Under the pieces are notes generated by a model, which had not been told where the DNA came from, did no database searches, and saw only the letters and a program-made list of their open reading frames with translations. This document shows, piece by piece, positions 32,770 through 44,719 of a stretch of DNA of 64,000 nucleotides. Source of the stretch: Toxonevra muliebris (Eukaryota; Arthropoda; Insecta; Diptera; Pallopteridae). The stretch lies in contig OY829329.1 of assembly GCA_963691655.1 (NCBI GenBank), forward strand, positions 59,967,408 to 60,031,407, written 5' to 3'. Numbering within the stretch: position 1 is the first letter of the stretch; the number at the start of each line of letters is the position of its first letter. A program made the translations under genes and the position numbers.

Positions 32770-34555
32770 TCCGATGTAAATTTTGAAATTTTCCTTACAT
32801 AAAAAATAAATATTTTTTTATTAGAAATATGTATGTATATTTAAAAAAAGTACATAAATAGGCAAAAAAGATTTAAAAATCGTTACAATCTTGTGAACTG
32901 AGCGGCTTCTTTCCTGTCCCCGGTAGATACCTCTGAGTTTTACATTCAGCTTTTTTTTGTCTTAGAAGTTCTATTTGTTGTAGCGATTTTTTTCTTTAAG
33001 CTATTTTTGCATATACCAGTTTTCTTTTCTCTGGCCTCATGAAATGTGCAAATGTTTGAAATCAGTGGTGTCAGACTTCGTTGCGCAAGTAATAACAATA
33101 AAAAAAAGTCGTAGTAGATTTTAGTTCAAGCGGAGTGACGGAGTAGATTTTAAAATTTTCCGGAAAACAAAGTAAATTTACTGCGATCATAGTAAAGTCC
33201 GAACTCTGACTTGCATCCAATTTCCTATTTTTTTTTTTTAGTTCAAAATATTTTTAAAAAAATATAAGGGGGAAAGAGGAACAGGTGAATGAAATGCTTC
33301 CATTTAGATCTGTATTGTCCCAGTCTCTTGACTAGTTAATGCCAATTCAATACTAGGTCATTAGAAAGACAGAATTTTAATCAAGTTGAGCTTCACGCTC
33401 ATGCTTTTCAAATGCTAAATAAAATTGTCAAAAAAATTAGCTATCCTTCAAAAGGAGGAATAACTACATCTACATTATATTTTTTAGATTTTTGTAAACT
33501 AAAAATTTTAAATTTGTTTCGCCTAGTAGTTTAAGTTTTTGAGCAGTGTGACATACTGTAGATCGATCGTTTCTAGCTTTAGGTTTGAGATTGTAATGTT
33601 TTAATTTTTTTTTTTCATTTTTTTTTTCATACAAAGCTTATGACAATTTTCTTTTGCATATACTTGGGTTCTCGATTTTGTTTTTTACTATGAGTATCTG
33701 TGTCTCTTCGAGTGTAGATTTTCAAACAATTTTGCAATTTTCAGGTTCAAGTATTTTCTGTTTTTTTTTTCTTTTTTATTGTTTGTTATTGCAGCTTTAC
33801 GTATATGTGGGTGTAGGTATGCATATCGTTTCATAGCATGCAACATCTCTATTGTTATAGTTGTTCTTACAATGCACTCATGCAACACAATCAAAAGATA
33901 ATTTTGCAGAAGAGATAAACACAAATGCATACATATACTCTACTAGGAGTAGGTATATACATATATAATTGCACAAGTGTGCGTGTACTTTTGTGGATTT
34001 TTTTGCTTGCAACATGCAACTGTAGATGTGCACCTCCAGCTGCAATTGTGCAATCTAATCAATTGCTCTATAGTATAGTTAGTTGTGCACTTTTGGTTCT
34101 TCTTTATGTTCTATCTATAAACGTGGAGCATGTGAAGTTGAAGTTTTCTAGATGCTATTGTTTCAAATTGGAATCCTTATGACAAAATTATTTAAATGAA
34201 GATTTGAGGCTATCTAATCTATTATTGTACATATATATATTTCTTTAGCATATATGTTTATATTTACAATTTATATTGCATATTGTGTTGATGCACATTG
34301 TTGATTTCTAATTTCTATTTGAATTTGAGTTTTGTATGTTGTAAGAATATATTTTGAATATAATTTGATTTTATGTTTAATTGTTGTTGTTACTAATATT
34401 GTAAATTAATGTGGTTTTCCTTTAACTAAACTGTATTAAATGAAAAATGTCTGAGGTAAGCTTAAAATAGCTTGAAGCCACTCTAATGCACATATTTAGA
34501 GCTATTTTGATATCTCTTTGGTTTAAAAGGTTCTTCTTTCAATTAGTACTATGGA
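32770..34555. other. Non-coding stretch
   Basis: AT-rich. At 33065-33215 CAGTGGTGTCAGACTTCG and, on the opposite strand, GTCAGAGTTCGGAC could be decayed ends of a small element, but no target duplication is found. Simple TATATA and GTGTG repeats occur at 33790-33990. No gene recognised. Confidence 0.4.
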
Positions 34556-34559
34556 GTCA

Positions 34560-35660
34560 AAGATGTTTTAGAGAACGAGTTTAAGAGTAGCCAGAGAGCA
34601 TCAGAATTGAAGGTGGAGAATCAGAGTTGGAGACAGAGTATGAAAATTATAGCCAGAGTATCAGAATTAGAGTTCGAACATCAAAACTGAAGTCAAAGCA
34701 GCAACGTTAGAGTCAGAGTGGATTGGAGTTAGAGTTGAAGTACCAGAATTGGAGTTAGAGGTCTTCAGAGTTGGAATTCGAGCATCAGAATTGAAGTCAG
34801 ACTATCAAAATTAAAGCCAAAGCATCAGAATACAAATTAAAGTGGTTGTATTGTAATCAGAGTGCATCAGAGTTGCAGTTATAGTCTCACAATTGAAGTC
34901 AGAGTGAATCAGAGTTGAAGCTAGAGCTTCTGAATTGGTGTTAAAGTTCAGCAGATTTTAAGTTAGAGTAATAAAATTGGATTCATACAATTATAGTTGA
35001 AGTCAAAGCATCAGAGTCTAAAGTGAGGAACAGAATGTGAAGCTGAAGCGTGAAGTAACAATCTGTTAAAGGTAAAATGTATACAATTCCACTCAGTGAC
35101 GCGTTTCTGACAAACTTTTAAAGCAGCTTTTTTTATGTTGCACCCGGGAAACGCACCCATTGTGTTTGATTACAATGAAAATTCATACATTTTACTTTTA
35201 GCAGATTGTTACTTCACGCTTCATCTTCACATTCTGTTCTTCACTTAAGTCAGAACATTTGTCTTGAAGTCAGCCCAGCAGAGCTGGAGTCAGATCACCA
35301 GAGTAAGAGTTAACCTCTCAGTATCAGAAGTGGAGCCAGAAAAGCAAATTTGGGGTCAGATATATCAGAGTTGAAAACTGAACGTCCGAGTTAGAGTCAA
35401 ACCAACAGAGTACCAGAGTTTCGAAGTCAAACTTTAAGCCAGACCTGGAATCAGAGCATTACAGTTTGGAAACAGAGTATCAAAATTGAAGCCAAGACAT
35501 CGGACATAAATTCAGAGTATTTGACTAGAAGCCAAAGCATCAGAGTTGGAGTCTAGGTATGAAAATTAGAGTCAAAGCAATAGAGTTAGAATCAGGGTAT
35601 CAAAGTTAAAATTAGATTATTGGAGTTGAATTCAGAGTATCATACAAAGCAGCAACTGGC
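34560..35660. repeat. Degenerate minisatellite, CAGAGTTGGAGT / TCAGAATTGAAG units
   Basis: Imperfect copies of CAGAGTTGGAGTCAGAG-type sequence, with a higher-order period of roughly 20-24 bp, fill about 1.1 kb on the plus strand. Divergence is high and unit length drifts. The array is interrupted by an inverted-repeat element at 35021-35246. Confidence 0.8.
35021..35246. mobile_element. MITE with 62-bp TIRs inside the minisatellite
   Basis: Positions 35021-35082 and 35185-35246 are inverted copies with about five mismatches; the outer end reads AAGTGAGGAACAGAATGTGA. The central 100 bp contains GCACCCGGGAAACGCACCC. Repeat array is found on both sides, so the element inserted into it. Right flank has TTAA, left flank TAAA, so a TTAA-type target is possible but unproven. 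Superfamily not assigned. Confidence 0.8.
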
Positions 35661-36707
35661 AATGCTAATCACTTTCAAATAATTGGAACGATTTTCATTC
35701 TCAAAGACATTGTGTCGGATCACAGTTGTGTTGCCTCTAGGGTATGATTGGCCTTAGAGTTAAATCATCAGAGCATGAGAGTTTCAGTTTGAACAGCTGA
35801 GTTGCAAAAAATGGCATTAATTTACTGTTTAACGGAATAAGATTAGCTAGAAAATTTAAGAACTACTTAAAGTAGTGGTGACCACACCTTAACACACGTG
35901 TGAGTGCCTCAAAAGGGTTAATTTTCAATGAGGAATAGTAATGTGTTTGGGTTGGGTTCGTACTTCTCCTTCGAATTACATTTTTTTGTGACTAAATTTG
36001 AATAGAAATTAACAACAATTGAAAACAAATCTTGGGTAATTCTCTTCATTCTCCACGAAATATATAAAACTTCAACTCAATTCGAAGTGAAAAAACATTC
36101 CATACTGTACGTTGGCTTTTACTTTCATTCCATTTTTTAGGCAGATTGAATTTTTTTAGTATTTTTTACAAACATTTTTCCTAACACTTGAATACATATA
36201 TGTAGAACATTTGTGTATAAGTATCTACGGATTGAAATTTCCATTGTTCCATTTTATGCATTGTATTAAAATTCGAAAATCGATACCCTTTCTCATATTT
36301 TTTGATTTCAATTTTGTTTACTTTTCCTCTTTGTTTGATTATTATTTTCGTATTTTCACTTATACACTCATCAAAACATTTTAAATTCACTTCAATCAAC
36401 TTTGATCCAAAGGATTTTTTCTATTTAAATCCCTTAAGTAAACAACATTACCGAATTGTTATTCTTTTCCCAAAAACAATATTTGTATAGGTGTAATTCA
36501 TAAGGTTTTATTTATTTACTAATGTAGGATGGAATGGTAAAAAAAAAAAACAATAAACAAATAATAAGTTTTACATAGTAATATGCTGTAACAATGAACT
36601 TGTGAATTTAACAGAGAATACAAAGAAAATATGTACAAACATACAATAACAATGTGTAAATATTTAATTTATTCTATACAATACTTTTGATTATATTACA
36701 GCTATTG
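35661..36707. other. Non-coding stretch
   Basis: AT-rich DNA without recognisable gene or repeat structure; open frames at 36181-36490 lack any domain. Confidence 0.45.
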
Positions 36708-36750
36708 CAGTGGCGGTTCTAAAATTTCGGTTTAGCGGGGGCTGATTTTA
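36708..36750. mobile_element. Possible hAT-like terminus
   Basis: CAGTGGCGGTTCTAAAATTT followed by a G-run resembles hAT ends. A candidate partner is CAGTGGGAAGTTC, read inward from 38409, which would make the whole minisatellite block 36760-38040 the interior of one element. However the 8-bp flanks do not match, so this is only a suggestion. Confidence 0.3.
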
Positions 36751-36754
36751 CTAA

Positions 36755-38040
36755 ATTAATGGACCAAAATTCAGACTTAGACCAAAAACTAGGATAAAAA
36801 TTTCATCAAAATTCCCATCAAATAATATAGATCAAAAATTAAAAGATAACTGGAAGACGGATAGAAATTTAGGCGGGAATTTTGACCAAATTTCAAACTA
36901 TAATTCTAATACTATTTTCTGGTTAAAGTTCAAACCAAGAAAAGGACCAAATTCAGATCGAAAATCTAGATCAAAATAAGACAAAATTCAGACCAAAACC
37001 TTGATTAAAAAAAAACATTATTCAGACCACGGATCGGACCAAAATTCAAACAAAAATCGATCAAAATAAGGTTGAATTTAGGCCAAACTCAGACTAATAG
37101 TTAGGCAAAACTTTAGGTCAAAAGAGCGCCAAATACTGAACGAAAGCAAACCAAAATTCAGACCAAAAACCAGTGGAAATATACACACCAAAAAATTTTA
37201 GCTTAAAAATAGACTAAACGTAGACTGAATTCAAACAACAAATTAATCAAAAATTGGACCAAAATTCCAGCCGAATTCAGACGAAATTTTAGAACAAAAT
37301 TCAGACCAAAATTCGTAACAAAATCTAGCAAATTCAGACCAAATCTTCGACCGAAATTCAAACTAATAGTGCTTTATTTTCTTGACAAAATGTTGCATTT
37401 TTTTTGCCTTATGCGATGGTAACAAGCTTTCAATGTTGCCCTCAACTTTACAAAATTGTTGCCTTTTTAGTGCAAGAAAGTCAGAATCAGCTAATTTGCA
37501 GGCCACCATTCAAACCCGTCATTTGATTGAGTGTAAAACTGTTTAATTTTTCCTCACTCAGAAGGCAACATTTTTTAGAAAAGAACACAATAACCTCTGA
37601 AAAGGTTGCCTCTTTTTCAGAACAGAACACGAAATTTGACAGCCCTCGCACGGTGCAGAAAGAATGTAGCATTTTATCGAGAAAAGAAAACGCTAGAAGA
37701 GTAAGGTTAAAACTGAGGCTGAAAGGACGCGCTAAATACAACTTAAAAGCAAACATAAACTTGGACCAGAAATCAGATCAAGTACTGTGTAAACGCTGGT
37801 CTATGCTAAATTGGGACCAGAATTCAGACTAAGGGTTACAATAAAACTCAGACCAGAAGGATCTTAAATACAGACCGAAAGCAAATCAAAATTTAGACCA
37901 AACACGGATTAAAACTCAAACCAAATTCAGATTAAAATTCAGACTTAAAATCAAAAAAAAAAAAAGAAAAAGGAAAACGGAAAAGTTAAACTAAATATTA
38001 GACTAAAATTAAGTGCAAATTTCAACCCAAAATCTGAACC
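36755..38040. repeat. Degenerate minisatellite, GACCAAAATTCA unit (12-13 bp)
   Basis: Imperfect copies of GACCAAAATTCA run from about 36755 to 37365 and again from 37740 to 38040; the interruption at 37367-37695 is an inverted-repeat element. Unit order and length drift strongly. No coding potential is inferred. Confidence 0.8.
37367..37695. mobile_element. MITE with imperfect TIRs inside the minisatellite
   Basis: The left end TAGTGCTTTATTTTCTTGAC and the right end, read inward from 37695, TAGCGTTTTCTTTTCTCGAT are inverted, and similarity continues (AAAATGTTGCATT / AAAATGCTACATT) for about 40 bp at roughly 75% identity. GTTGCC motifs are repeated inside. Plus-strand open frame 37527-37832 spans the end of the element into the array and is not considered a gene. 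A target duplication is not clear. Confidence 0.6.
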
Positions 38041-41000
38041 ATTATCAAGCTTTCTAAAAGTAAGACATCTTAATATAGTCCGAGTGTATTTATGCCCAGC
38101 ATGGCGGCTAATCAGAATTGATTCTAATATCCGACCCCATTTTAATATTTATATTAAATTATTATTATTAAAATAAATAATCAAATATTATATAATATGA
38201 AATAATATTTTAAATCCTAAAGTTCTTCGTTTGTTGAAAGTAAATGCTTTTACTGCTGATGGCTTTTTTGGAAAAATCTAAATATATTCGAGCCTTCTCA
38301 CTGTTTACTACAAATATACTGCTCTTCGTGTTTATTCGGTAAATCAAGACTGTCGGATTCTGGGGGGAAGGGCTTCAGCCCACATAGCTTCCCCCTGAAC
38401 TTCCCACTGCATTGTATTTATTATGAAAAGTGTATCGGGGCGTATGAGTGATATGTAACTTTAATATCATACTTCTCAGTTACAATTTATGTTATTGAGC
38501 TATTTGATAAAATGTGAAGTTAATTTTGAATAAAACTAAATCAGCGTAGTTAGAATGTGTCAGACTTGGTTTTGAAAAAAAAAAAATGTGAAATAGTTGC
38601 AAGTTTATGATGTTGTTTAATATTAATATTTAAATAGTTGTTTGAAGTCTTAGTTGATCTATTTCTTGGCTATCAAGAAATTTTACCAATGGTTGTATTT
38701 ATTTCATTATGGCTTCCAATAGTTTATAAATTACATTCTAGTTCTTTATCTAATAAAACATAAGCGTAAAACTATGTAATACTATATACTCAAGAGCAAA
38801 ACTTTTTTGGCACAGTTTTGTTTTTTTACTACAAATAAACCAAAACAAATTTGTTTCAGAATTACTCGTTACATTATTTTAAATACACTTTTCTATATGA
38901 AGCTAATTAGAAAAATTTTTCTTTGTATCCAAAATCTGAAATTGAAACTTTGAAATTCTGCGATTTTCTAAAAATTAATCAAAACTATAGTATCTGATGG
39001 AAATGAAAAACTTCAAGAAACTACGAACAATTTCTGCATTGAGGGGCGGCTGCAACTACTTCTTCCCTTTAATATAATTGAATTCAACTTGCAATTTCTT
39101 AGTTATATTTTATACATACTTAAATATATATTTTTTAGTATGCAAGAAAATCAAAACTTTTGCTAAAAATACAGCATGAATATTTCTATGCAATAAAAAT
39201 TTGAGCTGAACGTTGCTAAAAGTTAAAAAAAAAAAGAAAAAAATATGCCAATAATTATTTGCGTGAAAAAAGAAAAACAAAGCAGTGTAAAATTGTTCAA
39301 GGCAAATTGTTGAAGGAGGAAAAGTCCATTAGAAAAGCATTGAAGCAAGTCAGTCAGCAGTAAGTGAGAGCAAGTGAAGTGAGCTTCAAGTCAGCGGATG
39401 CGATGTTACTATAAAGATAACAATATGCTTTTGATTTCCTGCGTTCAACACGATGAACATAGATATATATTTTTATATATAGTATAAATATGTATACATT
39501 TTGTAGATATTTATACCTGTAAGACGTTTTGTTGTTTTGAATTGGCTTTCAATAAAACGGTTTTTAATTTCCGTACTAAAAGTAAAGATGAAGCAGCTAG
39601 ATTAATATATATATAATGTAAACAAAATAGATAAGCTTCAAAGAAATATGCTTAGCTATAAATTTATATTTAACTTTAAGCATCAATCTAATATATAAAA
39701 GCTTCCAGTTACTAGTTTTCTGCCCTTACTTCATAATAGTAACTTAATTAAGTATAAGTTTAAAACAATGTTATACCATTTATGCTAGAAATTAAAATTA
39801 TTTGGTGCAGAGTTGTCCGTCTCATTTTCATTTTTGATGCCAAGGTACCTACCATAAGTGGTGCCATGGCAGAACATTAATTAACTTCTGCTCTGGCCTA
39901 AAATAACAACATCATCTTAATTCTTTTTAATGTTAATAAAAATGATTTTTGTTGTTAGAAAAAAATTGCTTTAAAAAGATATTGTAGGAAATTTTAGCTA
40001 TGTCGCACGAAACTTTACAATTTAATCTTTATCAAATAGCTACTGGAAAGAGCATACGCTGCAGAGTGGTGCGCATGCAAAAGAGAAAACAAAAGCAAAA
40101 CAAAAAAAAATAAAATATATATTAACTTATTAAACGAAAGGATTTTTTGTTTTTCAACAGAAAAATATAAAAGATACTGTAGACAAAGCAATAGCGGCAG
40201 CAACAACTGCATAAAAGTAGTAGTAAGAGCAGCAGCTGTTTTTAATATATACTAAAGCTGCCTAAACACGCTTTTGCTTTATTATCCAAGCACTTAATTA
40301 CACAGCTTAATTTCATGCTTATTTAATAATGTGTTAATGCGTGTATATATGTGTGTGCAACAAAAAACCCACAACTACATACAAACTTATATACATTTTC
40401 AAATTCAAGTGGTTAAATTAAAAATAAGTGGGTAACTAATGGAAAAGGAAGGAGGAGGGCAACAGTTGAGGAAGTAGCAAAAGAGTATTAAAGCTGCAAA
40501 ATCATTTTCGTTTGCTGCTGTTACTGCTGCTGCATATAGTTGTTAGTGTAGTTAATATGAAATGTGAAAAAAAACACTTAGTTAAAAGTTGCTTTTAGTT
40601 TTATTACTTTAATTTCAATATTGTATATAAAGTGTATGTTTAAAAAGCATAATTTAATTAGAAAATTTAATTTTATGTAAAAAATTAAATGCATTTAAAA
40701 TTTTAGAAATTTTTTAATAATAATAAACTCTCAACACTTGCGTTGTGTGCAATTAGAGTTGCTTGCATTTGTATGCAGTAGCAGCGCAAATCTGCCACCG
40801 TTTTGTTGGCTGCCACAAAAGATAATCTTTCATTTTAATTTTGTTATAATTGTGTATATCTCCGTAGATATATTTGCATATTTAGGGTACATATAGAAAT
40901 AACCTAGTAGGCAATGCAAATGCCCAAATGGTGAGTTTTTAAGAAATTTGCCACATTAAGTATTAAATTTGAATTATCTTGAGTTCAAACTTCGTTTTCT

Positions 41001-41485
41001 TCGCAATTTATTATATTAAAAAAAAATGTTTCTAATAAAGAAGAAAGTGAGAAAAAATACTTAATAATTATAATGGCACGATATGTGCTAAATTTCACGT
41101 CAATATCTTGCTATTTATTGTTTCTATGAAATTTTATAATTACCGCTAAGAAAATTTTGTGTGGCAGATATGCATTATTATTATATGATTTCATCTGTGT
41201 TTATAAAAGTTTATAATAATTTAGAACAAATTCTAATCAATATCTCTCTATTTACTATTTTTCCGTAGAACTTTGCAGTCTTCTAAAATAAATTTTTGTA
41301 TGAGATGTAGGCACGGTCCGATTACTCATACTTTTATTCAGAAAATTAATAATACTATATAGAATTGGTTTGGTCAAAATTTCAAATTAATATCTCGATA
41401 TTAACTATTTTCAATCACATTTTCTTGTGTTCAAATATATAATTTTTTATGGGAGAAGGGCATAATTTTTATTTAATTTTTCTCA
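38041..41485. other. Non-coding stretch
   Basis: AT-rich. At 38355-38409 a hAT-like terminal block (CGGATTCTGGGGGGAAGGG and a C-rich complement ending CCCACTG) forms an imperfect palindrome. The remainder holds A/T runs, TATATA repeats near 39460 and 39610, and GCAGCAG-like simple sequence near 40190-40240 and 40510-40540. No gene seen. Confidence 0.45.
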
Positions 41486-41590
41486 TTGTTAAGAAATACA
41501 AACCTTTTCATTTCTACACTGATGGGTCTAAAATGGTGGAGCGTGTTGGATCTGGAGCTATAAACTCCCTGATTACTTTATAAATAAATA

Positions 41591-43269
41591 TCTCTATATA
41601 TATAATCGTAGAGTTTTGTGTGTATGTCATCGTGTAACTTCTGAACGACTGGATCGATTGAAGTCATATTTCCAGAAATTATTTTCTTAGGCGGGTGGAT
41701 GGTTCATAGCTATTCATAATGGCTTTTAGTAAAGTATACGTGGCACCTCCCATACAATCTTAATAGTTTTTTGGGTATATCTCAAGAACCATTTATAGCA
41801 CAGTACAGAAATTCGGTACGATAACGAGAATTGACAATGCCATGCTACAATAAAAATATAGGTGGGATTGACAAAGGGAGTGTGGCACCTTCCCTATAAC
41901 CTGAATTTTCATTATGGTACGGTACTAAAATTTAGATTCTTTTAGTTTGTTTAATTAGTGGGACCATGCTCCTTTTTCATTTTCTACTACTATTTCTACT
42001 ACTATTTATACTACTATTTCTACTACTATTTTAAGTTAATTTTAGCCTTCTTTTTTTCACAATTTTTTCTTATTTTCTACTTCTTTTCAACCAATATTTT
42101 CTACTACTATTTTACTACTTTTTTCTACTACTTTTTTAATTTATTTTTTCTACAATTTTTTTTATTTTGTACCGCTACTTTCTACTATTTCTACTACTAT
42201 TTTCTATTAGTTTTAGCCTTTTTTTTTCTAAAATTTTTTATTATTTGCTACTATTTCAACCAATATTTTCTACTAGTATTTTACTACTACTTTTTTAATA
42301 AATTTTTCTGCAATTTTTTTTTTATTTTGTACCACTACTTTCTACTATTTTTTTACAACTATTTTTTACTACCTTTTTACTATTTTTTCTACTACTATTT
42401 TTATTATTATTTCTACGACTCTTTCTACTCCATTTTTACTATTTTTGTACTACTACGTTTAACTATTTTTCTACAACTTTTTCTGCTACTTTTTTACTAT
42501 TTTTTTACAACAATTTTTAATATTATTTTCCATTCTACATTTCCATTTCCAGACTACTATTTTCTTCTATTTTTTACTGCTTTTTTCTACTACCTTTTCT
42601 ATTCCTTTTTCTACTATTATTTCTACTACTTTATGAAATATCTTAAGACCCTGCTTCGCTGTCTTAAAATCCGTTAGGTGACGCTGTATTTATAATAAAC
42701 ATCAAATTGGTTCAAATTTTTAAATAATTTTTAAGAATGGTCTTTGATATGAACATAGACTATCAACTGGGTTAATAATTTTGCTCAAATTGTATCATCA
42801 GCTGGTATGGCTTTGTTTTTGTCGAAGGTCGCTCACTGATGCGCGTAACGGTATTTTGTTTTTGCAAATATCCACCATGTTCTTTGCTATTAGACTTTAG
42901 TTTTTTTCGTACACGTCGTTGATCTCCCATCGGTGATAATACAATAAAAATGTGTCATTTTTTGGTCGTCCAGACGCAATGTAAACTTTCATTTCTAATA
43001 TTTAATTAACACAATATTGATTTGAGATTTTCGTTTATAATGAGCCTCTATTTTAAATATACAGTTCTGCAAGTTAAATACTTTTGAAATTGTCAATTGT
43101 GTCAATAATAAGACACATTTTTAAATCTAGAATTTTTTTTTCGAAATTCAGTGGAAGCCTGAATTGTCATTACGAATGTTCAATTATAAATATCATGTAC
43201 TCATCCTTTTTTAATTTTCGCGCTTTTTCGCAGAAATGGCAGGACAACAACGTTTGCCGGGTCAGCTAG
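41591..43269 (+). mobile_element. Non-autonomous Helitron (1.68 kb)
   Basis: The 5' end is TCTCTATATATATAATCG with the typical downstream GTAACTTCTGAACGACTGGA...CGATT sequence, and the 3' end is TTTGCCGGGTCAGCTAG. Both match the common insect Helitron pattern (5' TC..., 3' CTAG, no TIR), recalled from known families such as those of Lepidoptera. The insertion is between A (41590) and T (43270), as expected for rolling-circle Helitrons. No Rep/helicase coding is present. The interior has the F/Y-coding minisatellite at 41965-42640 and an AT-rich 3' half. It interrupts LINE RNase H. Confidence 0.85.
41965..42640. repeat. TTTCTACTACTA minisatellite inside the Helitron
   Basis: Degenerate tandem TTTTTCTACTACTATT-type units of roughly 7-12 bp. 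The plus strand is open for 239 codons (41958-42677) giving a Phe/Tyr-rich product; this results from a stop-poor repeat and has no non-repetitive domain. Microsatellite-bearing interiors are known from some non-autonomous Helitron families. Confidence 0.85.
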
Positions 43270-44157
43270 TAAATGTATAAAATAATAAATGTATAAACTC
43301 CCAGATTACTGTAGTGTCTTTCAAGCAGAGATCCTCGCTATCGACAAAGCTGAGCAAGGCATCATCACAAGGAATCTTGATTCCTCGCGGATCACTATCT
43401 TTGTGGACAGCCAAGCAGCCGTCAAAGCACTGGATAATACGACTATAAGATCTAAAGCAGTATTAAGCTGCTTTAATAAGCAACTCGGATCAAGTCAAAC
43501 TCAGCTATGTTCCCGGACATAGCAATATCGAAGAAAACGAAAAGGCTGATGAACTAGCGAGAATAGGAACAGCCTTAGATTCTGAAAATGAACTGGTGTC
43601 ATTAAATATACCAATTGGAACCGGGAAATCAAGCCTACACCAAAAAGCGGAGGAAACAATCAACAAATTCTGACAAGCCCGGAGCGACTGTAAGATAGTC
43701 CGAAGCTTATGGCCTTCTCTTGATAAGAAAAGAACTCATGAATTTCCTCGGTTTAAAAAGAAAACATACTCGAGTTCTAGCTGGAATACTTACAGGCTTT
43801 TGTGCGATTGTCGCAATGGCCTTGAGAATTGGAGTCGCAGCATCAAACTACTGCAGAAGCTGTGAGGATGAAAAAGAACATGAGACCATCCACCATTTTC
43901 TCTGTAAATGCCCCAATCTCTAAATCCGTCGACTCCGTTTTCTAGGAGACAGACTATTTGAAGAACTGGAAGACCTGGCGGAGATTCCGCCAACTGACCC
44001 TGTAAGGTTCATTAATAGAACTAAGTGGTTTCAGGGTGAGTAGAGTCCTTTGAGATCTGGTTCATAGGTAGAGGACTCCAAATGGACTAATTTTTGGCCC
44101 CCGTGGATGCTCAGTATTTCTGAGCACATCCCTTTAAACCTAAGCTAACCTAAGAAA

Positions 44158-44717
44158 TACAATGAAATTTATACCTGAAGTATTTTGAGTCTGTATCTCG
44201 CTATTTACTATTTTCTATTTTATTGTAGCTATTTCATTTTATGATCCCTGCTCTTAAACTCTCAAATTGAAAGATTTTTTGAAAGAAAGAAAAACTTAAA
44301 TCCTCCCCTTACCCCTCCCATCTTCCGTGAGTAAGAGCCCCCTGAGTATAGAGTACCTATAAATATTCAAAGATTAAGGTTTAAAGTCTCTAGCATTTGA
44401 AACGACCGGACTCAACAGTTGTTTCAACTGGGTATTTAAGTGTATGTATATGCACATCTATGTGTGTACTTATTTATGCACTTATGTATGTTTGTGTGCG
44501 CGTATTTGAGGTAGCTTACGTTTTGAAGCTTTATATTCCACAAAAGCCTTTTTTTAATTTTTATTTTTGTGAAATTTTTTTTTCTATAACGCAGTTTTAT
44601 TTCACTATGGCTGGATAACAAAAAACCTAACTTTCATATGTATGTGTGTATTTGTGTGTAGTATGAAAAAATGTGCATGTTTGCATGCTTATACAAATAC
44701 ACATGTGGGTACACACA
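44158..44717. other. Non-coding stretch
   Basis: AT-rich with GTATGTGTGT simple repeats around 44440-44520 and 44640-44710. No gene recognised. Confidence 0.5.
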
Positions 44718-44719
44718 TA

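Larger units (their letters stand above)
41490..44045 (+). pseudogene. LINE RNase H and C-terminal region, split by a Helitron
   Basis: Left part (41500-41580): FYTDGSKMVERVGSGAI, the first catalytic block of LINE RNase H. Right part, from 43283: LPDYCSVFQAEILAIDKAEQ (Glu block), ITIFVDSQAAVKALDN (Asp block), after a frameshift KLSYVPGHSNIEENEKADEL (last Asp block), then a stop near 43670 and ILTGFCAIVAMALRIGVA, zinc knuckle CRSC...ETIHHFLCKC, a stop, and RRLRFLGDRLFEELEDLAEI to VRFINRTKWFQGE with its stop at 44042. Between the two parts lies a 1.7-kb Helitron. RNase H motifs are well preserved, so the copy is not ancient. A 3' UTR follows to about 44157. Confidence 0.88.

Noticed and set aside
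33065..33215. A small hAT element
   Set aside because: Ends CAGTGGTGTCAGAC and GTCAGAGTTCGG match poorly and there is no target duplication.
34560..38040. Short regularly spaced repeats as a CRISPR array
   Set aside because: Units are degenerate and head-to-tail without unique spacers, and the DNA is eukaryotic.
41958..42677. Longest open frame (239 codons) as a membrane protein gene
   Set aside because: It is built from a degenerate TTTCTACTACTA minisatellite inside a Helitron; the Phe/Tyr-rich sequence has no non-repetitive domain.
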